In this document: piece after piece, positions 35,217-41,739 of the stretch
Numbering within the stretch: the first letter of the stretch is position 1
Layout of the letters: each line of letters starts with the position of its first letter
DNA from: Ruminococcaceae bacterium UBA2857
GTDB lineage: Bacteria; Bacillota; Clostridia; Oscillospirales; Acutalibacteraceae
Length of the DNA stretch: 44,359 nt
NCBI GenBank assembly: GCA_002350705.1
Contig: DEFH01000060.1
Location: forward strand, 68,476 to 112,834
Reading direction: 5' to 3'
Program-made: the position numbers and the translations under genes
The notes under the pieces: model-generated
What the model was told of the DNA's origin: nothing
Seen by the model: the letters and a program-made list of their open reading frames with translations, nothing else
The model's database searches: none

Positions 35217-35768
35217 TTATCGGAAATGTTCGTTTTTTGCTTGTGGAATGGAGATTCCTTTTCCGATTCTGAAAAATCTTTCCTGAAAATCAGTGACATA
35301 TTTTTCATGGTGATAATCATAAACCCTGCATTTGGTTGATTTTAGTATTCTTTCGGGATTTCCGTGCAGTTCGGGAGTAACAATGGTTTCTCCCCGGCAT
35401 TTTACGCATAAAAGATAGGTTTTGGGGTGACGCAGACTTTCTTTGCCGTGATGATAATAGGTGTGTCTTTTGGTGATATAGCCGACAATTTCACCATCAT
35501 AGCATCTGCCGTGTTGTATGATTTCTTTTCTGTGTTTTCTGTCTTTGTCAAGTGTCATGAAAAGGAGCGTTATCAGCCAAAAAACAGCAGCGAATATTCC
35601 CATTCCGACTCTTTCGCAAAGCCATGCTTTGAAACTGAATTTTTCCATGTAATACGGATACTGTGAAATAATCAGCGTAATCCAGAGCAGCGTAAATACA
35701 ATGGCATATAAAATAATGACGGGATAGTTGGTTTCTGTATCATAGCGGTAACGCAGCAGTTTTTTCAT
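35217..35768 (-). CDS. Small membrane protein of unknown function
   Basis: A 183-residue protein with two membrane segments (about 14-36 and 50-75) and a soluble C-terminal part rich in His, Tyr and Arg (RHTYYHHGKESLRHPKTYLLC) and with Cys-Lys-Cys. I do not recognise the family. It begins two bases after the aroB stop, behind GGAGTG within aroB, so it is co-transcribed with tyrA-aroB. The longer frame from 35918 lies within aroB in another frame and is not credible. Confidence 0.65.
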   Translation of the reverse strand: MKKLLRYRYDTETNYPVIILYAIVFTLLWITLIISQYPYYMEKFSFKAWLCERVGMGIFAAVFWLITLLFMTLDKDRKHRKEIIQHGRCYDGEIVGYITKRHTYYHHGKESLRHPKTYLLCVKCRGETIVTPELHGNPERILKSTKCRVYDYHHEKYVTDFQERFFRIGKGISIPQAKNEHFR

Positions 35769-35772
35769 TTCA

Positions 35773-36822
35773 TCACACTCCGAAAAATTTGCCGAAATCC
35801 TGAGTGTTGATTTTTTTGATATAGCATTTGCCGATTTCCGAAAGGAAAATAAAATTGATACTTTTGCCTGTACTTTTTTTGTCGCCTCGAGTGGCAGTGA
35901 CAATTTCCGACAAAGCAAAATCCGTATCGGTAGGGAGACCGTATTTTTTGAGAAGATTTTCCAGACGTTCCGCAGAGCCTTTGGCAGTCATGCCGTGATT
36001 TTCGGAAATGCGTGTAATCATGGCGGCACCTGCCGAAACAGCTTCACCGTGAGTAAGTCCTGTGTAATGATGCAGCTTTTCGAGGGCATGACCGAGAGTA
36101 TGCCCGAAATTGAGGATGGCTCTTTCTCCTGTGTCACGCTCATCATGCTCTACAACATCACGTTTGATGGAGACACATTCATAAATGATGTCATCAATCA
36201 AATCTTTGGCATTTTCTTTTTCGAGACGTTCAAAAAGCGGCAGGCTTCTGATACAGCCATATTTCACAACTTCTCCGAGACCGTCTCTGAAAAATGCTTC
36301 GGGAAGAGTGTGAAGTGTTTCGGGATCGATCAAAACCAATATCGGCTGCCAGAAAGCTCCCACTAAATTTTTGCCTGTGGGCAGGTCAACAGCTGTTTTG
36401 CCTCCGACAGAAGAATCGACCTGTGCGAGCAAGCTTGTGGGAATCTGTACAAAGTCAATGCCACGCAGATAAGTGGCAGCAGCAAAGCCGGCCATATCGC
36501 CTGTGACACCTCCGCCAAGAGCAATGATGATATCGGTACGGGTAAGATTGTGTTCAAAGAAATGGGTGTACATTTTTTCGATAGTGGAAAGCCGTTTGGA
36601 GCTTTCTCCTGCCTCGAATACAAACACAGACGTTTCAAAGCCGTTTTGTTCAAGAGAGTTTTTCACTCTGTCCGCATAAATCGGAGCAACATTTGTATCG
36701 CTGACGATAACGGCACGGATTGCCTTTGTCAGCGGTCTGACAAATTCTCCTGTACGGTCAAGAATGTTGTGTTCAATCAATATTTCATAAGGTCTGCCTG
36801 TTTTCACTGCAACGGTTTTCAT
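35773..36822 (-). CDS. aroB: 3-dehydroquinate synthase
   Basis: A 349-residue NAD and metal-dependent enzyme that makes 3-dehydroquinate, the second step of the shikimate pathway. Motifs: ALGGGVTGDMAGFAAATYLRG, QIPTSLLAQVDSSVGGKT, NFGHTLGHALEK (metal His) and HGEAVSAGAAMI. The ATG overlaps the tyrA stop as ATGA. Confidence 0.96.
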   Translation of the reverse strand: MKTVAVKTGRPYEILIEHNILDRTGEFVRPLTKAIRAVIVSDTNVAPIYADRVKNSLEQNGFETSVFVFEAGESSKRLSTIEKMYTHFFEHNLTRTDIIIALGGGVTGDMAGFAAATYLRGIDFVQIPTSLLAQVDSSVGGKTAVDLPTGKNLVGAFWQPILVLIDPETLHTLPEAFFRDGLGEVVKYGCIRSLPLFERLEKENAKDLIDDIIYECVSIKRDVVEHDERDTGERAILNFGHTLGHALEKLHHYTGLTHGEAVSAGAAMITRISENHGMTAKGSAERLENLLKKYGLPTDTDFALSEIVTATRGDKKSTGKSINFIFLSEIGKCYIKKINTQDFGKFFGV

Positions 36823-37649
36823 TCTCCGAGAGCCTCCTTGATTTGTTTGCCTTTGCTGAGAAGTTCAGCCAGTTCCGTTCTGTTGCCTTTTTCAATGGAA
36901 TTGCGGATTCTGGTAATATTTTCTATGAAGGTATCAATTTCCGCCAGGAGAGGTTCTTTGTTTTCAATAAACAGTTCCGACCATAGTATACCGTTGATAT
37001 TGGCAACTCTGGAAACATCCCTGTAACTGCCCGCAGAAAAGCCCTTGTGATTCATACAGCACGGGCTGAACACATATCCGCAGGCAATGACATGAGGTAA
37101 CTGTGAGGTAAAGGAAATCATTCTGTCGTGTTCTTCCGGAGTGGTATAGACAATTCTCGCAAAGCCTAACTGTGACATTAATGCAGAGACGGTATCAACA
37201 GCACTCTGAGGAGCGTCACACGGTAAAATAATACAGCTGGCGTTTCGGAAAAGGGTTGCTTCGGATACATCAAAGCCGTTTTTTTCCTTGCCTGCCATGG
37301 GGTGACAGCCGACAAAAGTAAATCCGTACTCTTTGGCAAGAGCCGAAAGAGCGGGACAGATTTTTGATTTAATGCCGGAAGTATCTGTCACAATGCAGTG
37401 ATGGGGAATCTTGTGTGCGTTTTTACGGACAAATTCCACAGCTACTTCGGGATAAGTGCCGAGTATGATCATATCCGCTTGTTTAAGGGAATTGGTTGTA
37501 CCGATTTCATGTATCGCACCACATTCCAGTGCTTTCTGGAGAGTTTCTTCGCTTCTGTTAATGCCAATAACATGACAGTCGGTATATTCCGTAAGAGCCT
37601 TTGCCATAGAGCCGCCAATAATTCCCAATCCCACAACTACAATATTCAT
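36819..37649 (-). CDS. tyrA: Prephenate dehydrogenase
   Basis: A 276-residue NAD-dependent enzyme for tyrosine synthesis. It has an N-terminal Rossmann motif (VVGLGIIGGSMAKAL), TDTSGIKS, GCHPMAGKEKNG and the C-terminal helical domain (YRDVSRVANIN). There is no ACT domain, so no obvious allosteric tyrosine site. The ATG at 37649 follows GAGGA; a TTG two codons earlier is possible. It has its own promoter. Confidence 0.94.
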   Translation of the reverse strand: MNIVVVGLGIIGGSMAKALTEYTDCHVIGINRSEETLQKALECGAIHEIGTTNSLKQADMIILGTYPEVAVEFVRKNAHKIPHHCIVTDTSGIKSKICPALSALAKEYGFTFVGCHPMAGKEKNGFDVSEATLFRNASCIILPCDAPQSAVDTVSALMSQLGFARIVYTTPEEHDRMISFTSQLPHVIACGYVFSPCCMNHKGFSAGSYRDVSRVANINGILWSELFIENKEPLLAEIDTFIENITRIRNSIEKGNRTELAELLSKGKQIKEALGE

Positions 37650-37687
37650 TGCCAAATCCTCACTTTTCGTATGTTTGTATGGAATTG

Positions 37688-37716
37688 ATTATATAATATT
37701 TCATGTACTTTTTCAA
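37688..37716 (-). promoter_or_regulatory. Sigma-A promoter of tyrA-aroB
   Basis: On the minus strand TTGAAA (37711-37716), a 17-bp spacer and TATAAT (37688-37693), in the 89-base gap after aroF. It allows expression apart from the aroF leader. Confidence 0.85.
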
Positions 37717-37738
37717 TACAAAAATCACCGTCATAGGA

Positions 37739-38758
37739 TTACTTCATAATTTCATCATAAGCCTTTTTCAAAGCAAAAACACGTTTTGTCAGTACATCAA
37801 ACTGGTCCGGCGTGAGAGACTGAGCACCGTCCGAAAGAGCGTGTTTGGGATCGTTGTGTACTTCTATCATGAGACCGTCGGCACCTGCCGCAACTGCTGC
37901 CAAAGCCATCTGTTCCACAAGGGCGGCCTTTCCTGTAGCATGGCTGGGATCAACAATGACAGGGAGATGAGACTTTTTCTTGACAACAGGCACGGCTGAC
38001 AAATCAAGTGTATTTCTGGTAGCAGTTTCATAGGTTCTGATACCTCTTTCACAGAGAATGACTTTGTTGTTGCCGCCTGCCATGATATATTCGGCACTCA
38101 TGAGCCATTCTTCAATGGTGCTTGCAAGACCTCTTTTGAGAAGGATGGGCTTGTCAATTTTGCCGAGTTCCTTGAGGAGTTCAAAATTCTGCATATTTCT
38201 TGCCCCGACCTGTATAATATCCACGCTTTCAAACATATCAATATGGGATTCCTTCATAATTTCGGTAACAATGGGTAAGCCTGTAACTTTTCTTGCTCCT
38301 TTGAGCAGATCAAGTCCCTGAGCTTTCAGTCCTTGGAAAGAATACGGAGAAGTTCTGGGTTTGAAAGCACCGCCTCTGAGGAAAGTCGCACCTGCCTCTT
38401 TCACTCTCTGAGCAACGTAATTGATTTGTTCTTCCGTTTCGACAGAGCAGGGACCTGCCATAATACAGAGATTGCCGTCACCGATTTTCTGTCCTGTGGG
38501 AAGTTCAATAATGGTGTTGTCAGGGTGAAATTTACGGTTAGCCTTTTTGAAAGGCTCCTGCACACGCTTGACATTTTCCACGACTTCCTGAGCGTTCACC
38601 CAGTCCTCGTCGATCTGAGTGGTGTCTCCGATAAGACCGAGCACCGTGGATTCCACGCCCACCCATGTATTGACGGTAACATGATACTTTTCTTCGAGAG
38701 CAGTCTGGAAGAGGGTAATTTTTTCCTTGGAAACTTCGGGTTTTAATACGATAATCAT
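37739..38758 (-). CDS. aroF: DAHP synthase (type I, with N-terminal regulatory domain)
   Basis: A 339-residue enzyme that joins erythrose 4-phosphate and phosphoenolpyruvate, the first step of aromatic synthesis. Residues 1-75 form a ferredoxin-like domain as in Thermotoga DAHP synthase, the site of Tyr/Phe feedback in that family. The catalytic domain has IMAGPCSVE, FLRGGAFKPRTSPYSFQG, LLKRG and PVIVDPSHATGK. The Met at 38758 lies seven bases after GGAGG; the longer frame from 38860 runs through the terminator. Expression is likely controlled by the leader just upstream. Confidence 0.96.
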   Translation of the reverse strand: MIIVLKPEVSKEKITLFQTALEEKYHVTVNTWVGVESTVLGLIGDTTQIDEDWVNAQEVVENVKRVQEPFKKANRKFHPDNTIIELPTGQKIGDGNLCIMAGPCSVETEEQINYVAQRVKEAGATFLRGGAFKPRTSPYSFQGLKAQGLDLLKGARKVTGLPIVTEIMKESHIDMFESVDIIQVGARNMQNFELLKELGKIDKPILLKRGLASTIEEWLMSAEYIMAGGNNKVILCERGIRTYETATRNTLDLSAVPVVKKKSHLPVIVDPSHATGKAALVEQMALAAVAAGADGLMIEVHNDPKHALSDGAQSLTPDQFDVLTKRVFALKKAYDEIMK

Positions 38759-38771
38759 TTGAATGACCTCC

Positions 38772-38815
38772 AAAAAAATAAAATAAAAAAACGGAATCCT
38801 GCTGCGGATTCCGTT
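38772..38815 (-). terminator. Leader terminator (attenuator) of aroF
   Basis: On the minus strand a perfect 10-bp stem AACGGAATCC/GGATTCCGTT (38806-38815 with 38790-38799), a 6-base loop and a T-rich tail to 38771. The aroF ribosome site GGAGG begins at once after it. A terminator in this position must be bypassed for aroF to be made. Confidence 0.85.
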
Positions 38816-38843
38816 CCATAAACCGATTGAGGTATGTACACTG

Positions 38844-38966
38844 CTAATACAGATATACACTTTGACAAGGAATTACCGCTTTTTTATGACTGCACAAATG
38901 ACTGACCCATGTAAAGACACATGAGCAAAAATAAAAGCTAAAAAATCGTGCAGACAATTTTTTCAC
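38844..38966 (-). CDS. Candidate Phe/Tyr-rich leader peptide of aroF
   Basis: A 40-codon ORF that starts with GTG at 38964-38966, nine bases after AAAGGAA, and ends TAG at 38844. Residues 8-13 read FFSFYF, followed by Phe18, Trp20, Tyr38 and Tyr40: nine aromatic residues in 40. It lies 40-70 bases inside the predicted aroF transcript and its last third overlaps the segment that can pair with the terminator arm. This matches the design of pheA/pheS-type leader peptides, whose stalled ribosome controls termination. Not in homology databases as far as I can tell; a start at GTG and no direct evidence of translation are the weak points. Confidence 0.55.
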   Translation of the reverse strand: MKKLSARFFSFYFCSCVFTWVSHLCSHKKAVIPCQSVYLY

Positions 38967-38990
38967 GGTAATAAGTTCCTTTCCGAAAAA
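38866..38990 (-). promoter_or_regulatory. Alternative pairing segments of the aroF leader
   Basis: Segment 1 (38966-38981, AAGGAA then TTACCG split by CTTA) can form 12 bp with segment 2 (38867-38878, CGGTAATTCCTT). This would hide the leader-peptide ribosome site and start. Segment 2 can instead form 9 bp, with a TA bulge, with segment 3 (38804-38812, GGAATCCGC), which is the 5' arm of the terminator. The two pairings exclude each other and the terminator: a 1:2, 2:3, 3:4 attenuator plan. Confidence 0.55.
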
Positions 38991-39004
38991 TAATTTACAA
39001 AAAA

Positions 39005-39033
39005 ATAATAATACGAAAAATAAATTTTGTCAA
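39005..39033 (-). promoter_or_regulatory. Sigma-A promoter of the aroF leader
   Basis: On the minus strand TTGACA (39028-39033), a 17-bp spacer and TATTAT (39005-39010). The predicted start near 38998 gives a leader of about 240 bases. Confidence 0.75.
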
Positions 39034-39069
39034 GGATAAATTTTATCACTTTAAAAATAATAATCGGTA

Positions 39070-39098
39070 TTGAATGATTAGCTAAAATATTATATAAT
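39070..39098 (+). promoter_or_regulatory. Promoter of the toxin-antitoxin pair
   Basis: TTGAAT (39070-39075), a 17-bp spacer and TATAAT (39093-39098), diverging from the aroF promoter about 37 bases away. Confidence 0.75.
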
Positions 39099-39109
39099 AA
39101 TATTAGCTA
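39079..39109. promoter_or_regulatory. Palindromic operator over the toxin-antitoxin promoter
   Basis: A near-perfect 31-bp inverted repeat with TAGCTAA and TTAGCTA arms, covering the -10 box. This is a typical site for autorepression by the antitoxin. Confidence 0.7.
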
Positions 39110-39130
39110 TTTATACAGGGGGAATATTTT

Positions 39131-39364
39131 ATGATGACAGTTACTGCAACAGATATTCAAAACAATTTCGGTAAATATTTGCAAGCCGTTCAGTCCGGTG
39201 ACGAAATTATTATTTTAAAAAACGGCATCGAAGTAGCAAGGCTTATTTCCAAAGAACGCTCCGTTTCATTCCTTTCTGATTCGCTGGCAGGGGTATTAAA
39301 GAATGATTATGATGACAAGGCAATGAGGGAAGAAAGGATTTTGAAACATGAAAATATTGATTGA
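39131..39364 (+). CDS. Phd/YefM-type antitoxin
   Basis: A 77-residue protein with the Phd/YefM fold: VTATDIQNNFGKYLQAVQSGDEIIILKNGIEVARLIS, then an acidic C-terminal tail (DDKAMREERILKHENID) that would cover the toxin. Antitoxins of this class bind the toxin and repress their own promoter. The start follows AGGGGGAA. It overlaps the toxin gene by 17 bases, the usual coupled arrangement. Confidence 0.9.
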   Translation: MMTVTATDIQNNFGKYLQAVQSGDEIIILKNGIEVARLISKERSVSFLSDSLAGVLKNDYDDKAMREERILKHENID

Positions 39365-39755
39365 TACCAATGTTATTCTGGATGTCTTGTGCAAAAGAGA
39401 AAATTTTTACGAACATTCACTGACAGTCTGGAAATACTGTGAAGTCAATAAAATAAAAGGGTATATATCAGCTCTTTCCGTTCCGAATATTGTTTATATT
39501 TTGAGAAAAGAACTGACTCCCGAAAAAACACAGCAAGTTATCAATCAGTTATTTTTGATTTTTAACATTGCAGATCTGAAAGCTGATGACCTCAAAAAAG
39601 CGGCTGATATGCAAAATGCAGATTATGAAGACAGCTTGCAAATGATTTGTGCATCAAGAATCAAAGCGGATTTTATTGTGACGAGGAATATCAAGGATTT
39701 TATCGGAAGTAAAATAACGGCTGTGAAACCGTCAGAACTTCTTGAAAGAATTTAG
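39348..39755 (+). CDS. PIN-domain toxin (VapC-like)
   Basis: A 135-residue PIN nuclease. It starts MKILIDTNVILDVLCKR, with the first catalytic Asp6, and has the late acidic residues in DYEDSLQMICASRIKADFIVTRNIKDF. The middle reads ALSVPNIVYIL, as in the PIN subgroup where the usual Glu is not at this place. VapC-type toxins cleave tRNA or rRNA. Its stop overlaps the aroK stop by three bases, tail to tail, so the pair lies between two aro genes without loss of either. Confidence 0.9.
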   Translation: MKILIDTNVILDVLCKRENFYEHSLTVWKYCEVNKIKGYISALSVPNIVYILRKELTPEKTQQVINQLFLIFNIADLKADDLKKAADMQNADYEDSLQMICASRIKADFIVTRNIKDFIGSKITAVKPSELLERI

Positions 39756-40258
39756 AGAGCGTCCATAATATCCATGCAGACTTTCAAAGGCGAGTTGGAC
39801 GCATCCACGATAATGTCGGCGGCATTTCTGTATAAGGGGAGACGCCGGTGATATAATTCCGTCATTGCCTGTTCCTTGTCGGAACGGTTCAGCAGGGGAC
39901 GAGTGGTGTCGCCCTGCAAACGCTGAGCCACGATTTCCACAGGCACATCAAGCAGGACAATTTTATTTTTGCCGTTGCGGAACGTATCGACATTTTCCTG
40001 AAATGTCAGTGTACCGCCGCCTGTGGCAACAATCACACCATTTTTTTGAGAGAGTTCTTTTGCCGCCTGTTTTTCAAGCTGTCGGAAATAAGCCTCACCG
40101 TGTTCTTCAAAGATTTGTGTGACAGTTTTTTGTTCTTTTTTTTCAATGTATTTGTCAAGATCGATAAAAGCCATCCCCATTTTTTTGGAAAGAAGATTTC
40201 CGATTGTACTCTTTCCGCTTCCCATGAATCCGCATAATATAATATTATTTCTTCCCAT
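39752..40258 (-). CDS. aroK: Shikimate kinase
   Basis: A 168-residue P-loop kinase that phosphorylates shikimate. It shows CGFMGSGKSTIGNLL, the shikimate-binding FIDLDKYIE and EAYFRQLE segments, ATGGGTL, and the LNRSDKEQ lid. The Met at 40258 follows GAGGAAA; the longer frame lies within aroE's end and has no site. aroE ends 32 bases upstream. The toxin gene converges on its 3' end. Confidence 0.95.
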   Translation of the reverse strand: MGRNNIILCGFMGSGKSTIGNLLSKKMGMAFIDLDKYIEKKEQKTVTQIFEEHGEAYFRQLEKQAAKELSQKNGVIVATGGGTLTFQENVDTFRNGKNKIVLLDVPVEIVAQRLQGDTTRPLLNRSDKEQAMTELYHRRLPLYRNAADIIVDASNSPLKVCMDIMDAL

Positions 40259-40290
40259 ATTTTTTTCCTCATTCCTGATTTCTTTATGAT

Positions 40291-41124
40291 TTAAAATTTC
40301 TTTTTGAGTTCCTTGGCACTGTCCTCGATAAGCTGATTGATATCGTCGGCACTGTAAACACTGCTGTCCCATATCTCATGAGCCGCTACTGCCTGCCACA
40401 CTAACATGGACATTCCTCCGACAGCGGCGGAGCCGTTGGCTTGTGCCTTTTGAATCAGCACGGTTTCCAGAGGATTGTAGATGGCATCAAAGACATTCCG
40501 ACAGTGTGAAAGGACTCTGTCACTGACAGGCACAGTGTCTGTTTTGGGATACATTCCGACAGGCGTTGCATTGACGAGCAAATCAAATTCTCCCTGCAAA
40601 TCGTCAATCAGACAGCTTTGTATGGTTGTCTGAGGGATTTTTTGAGTGACCTCTTTTGCAAGGGACGCAGCCTTTCCGGGGGAACGGGCGGCAAGAGTAA
40701 TGCAGCACCCTGCCAGAGCCGCTTCATAGACAAAAGTTCTGGCCGCTCCTCCGCATCCGACAATCACGACATTTCCCCGAAAGGGAATTCCACCGTATGC
40801 CAGAGCCTTTAAAAAACCATCGGGATCGGTGGTGAAGCCCTCCCGCACGGTACCGTTTCTGACCGTATTCACGGAGCCGTAAAGAGCGGCTTTTTTATCG
40901 AGCCTGTCCAGAAAGGGAATGATTGTCTGCTTATGGGGAATCGTGATATTATAGCCGGACAGTTCATTCAGGACATTCATTTTTTCGGATAATTCCTGAG
41001 GAGCAATGTCCAGAACGGTATAATTTCCTTTCTCATCGGCAAGCTCAAAGAGTCTCTGATGAATAAACGGTGACATGGTATGTCCGATGGGATGCCCGAT
41101 CACGGCAAACTTCCTTGTTGACAT
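40291..41124 (-). CDS. aroE: Shikimate dehydrogenase
   Basis: A 277-residue NADPH-dependent enzyme that reduces 3-dehydroshikimate. Motifs: VIGHPIGHTMSPFIHQ (substrate binding), NITIPHKQTIIPFLD with catalytic Lys, and VIVGCGGAARTFVYEAAL (nucleotide binding). The start follows GGGAGG. It is the first gene of this minus-strand pair; its 242-base upstream gap is shared with acpP and is A/T-rich. Confidence 0.95.
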   Translation of the reverse strand: MSTRKFAVIGHPIGHTMSPFIHQRLFELADEKGNYTVLDIAPQELSEKMNVLNELSGYNITIPHKQTIIPFLDRLDKKAALYGSVNTVRNGTVREGFTTDPDGFLKALAYGGIPFRGNVVIVGCGGAARTFVYEAALAGCCITLAARSPGKAASLAKEVTQKIPQTTIQSCLIDDLQGEFDLLVNATPVGMYPKTDTVPVSDRVLSHCRNVFDAIYNPLETVLIQKAQANGSAAVGGMSMLVWQAVAAHEIWDSSVYSADDINQLIEDSAKELKKKF

Positions 41125-41217
41125 GAAAATATTCCTCCCGGTATTTAGATAAATTGGCTAAAAAACAAAAAAATTTAAAAATTTTTATGAACAATAGTAA
41201 AAAATGCAAATTTGATA

Positions 41218-41246
41218 TTGACAAAGTCGCAAATAACTAATAAGAT
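41218..41246 (+). promoter_or_regulatory. Sigma-A promoter of acpP
   Basis: TTGACA (41218-41223), a 17-bp spacer and TAAGAT (41241-41246). It leaves a leader of about 115 bases before acpP with no recognised RNA motif. Confidence 0.8.
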
Positions 41247-41366
41247 TGGATTAAGGAAAAATTGTGTATTTCCCTCTGAACATTTTAGCACAACGCTTTT
41301 GATTTGTCCACAGTGGAATTTATCTGCACAGTTTTTTATTAAAAATCATTTAGGAGGAGTTTACCA

Positions 41367-41594
41367 ATGGTACTCGAAAAAGTAAAGGCAATCCTTGCAG
41401 AGCAGTTTGATGTTGAGGAAGAAAAGATTACAGCAGATACTTCCATCATCAATGATCTTGGAGCAGATTCTCTTGATGTAGTGGATCTTCTGATGTCCAT
41501 CGAGGACGAGTTTGAAGTAGAAGTTCCCGACGAGGAAATCGAAAATATCAAGACGGTTGAAGATCTGGTTAAGTACATCGAAAATCATCAGTAA
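41367..41594 (+). CDS. acpP: Acyl carrier protein
   Basis: A 75-residue acidic protein that carries acyl chains in fatty acid synthesis. The phosphopantetheine site is Ser in GADSLDVVDLLM, followed by the conserved EDEFEVEVPDEE helix. The start follows AGGAGGAG. It stands alone between two terminators/promoters rather than in a fab cluster. Confidence 0.97.
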   Translation: MVLEKVKAILAEQFDVEEEKITADTSIINDLGADSLDVVDLLMSIEDEFEVEVPDEEIENIKTVEDLVKYIENHQ

Positions 41595-41611
41595 TCATGT
41601 ACACGTTTCCG

Positions 41612-41648
41612 GCTGCTGTTTCGAGCATGAAACAGCAGCAATTTTTTT
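41612..41648 (+). terminator. Terminator after acpP
   Basis: A perfect 11-bp stem GCTGCTGTTTC/GAAACAGCAGC (41612-41622 with 41629-41639) followed by AATTTTTTT. Confidence 0.9.
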
Positions 41649-41668
41649 GCCTGTAGGGGAATTGGGTA

Positions 41669-41697
41669 TTGAAAAAAACAGAATCAGGGAATATAAT
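41669..41697 (+). promoter_or_regulatory. Sigma-A promoter of proS
   Basis: TTGAAA (41669-41674), a 17-bp spacer and TATAAT (41692-41697). The leader is too short for a T-box. Confidence 0.85.
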
Positions 41698-41739
41698 AGG
41701 AAGTATCAGTGCAATTATCAAGGAAAGGATTGAATTTGA

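Noticed and set aside
38538..38819. ORF with a VFLFYFF run across the aroF terminator, looking like a Phe-rich leader peptide
   Set aside because: The Phe codons are the T tract of the terminator itself, there is no ribosome site before the Met, and the frame runs on through aroF in the wrong frame.
38816..38990. Possible T-box in the aroF leader
   Set aside because: No AGGGTGGNACCGCG-like segment is present; the pairing plan fits an ORF-based attenuator better.
41640..41739. Possible T-box before proS
   Set aside because: Only 43 bases lie between the promoter and the start codon, and the conserved GGGTGG-type motif is absent.
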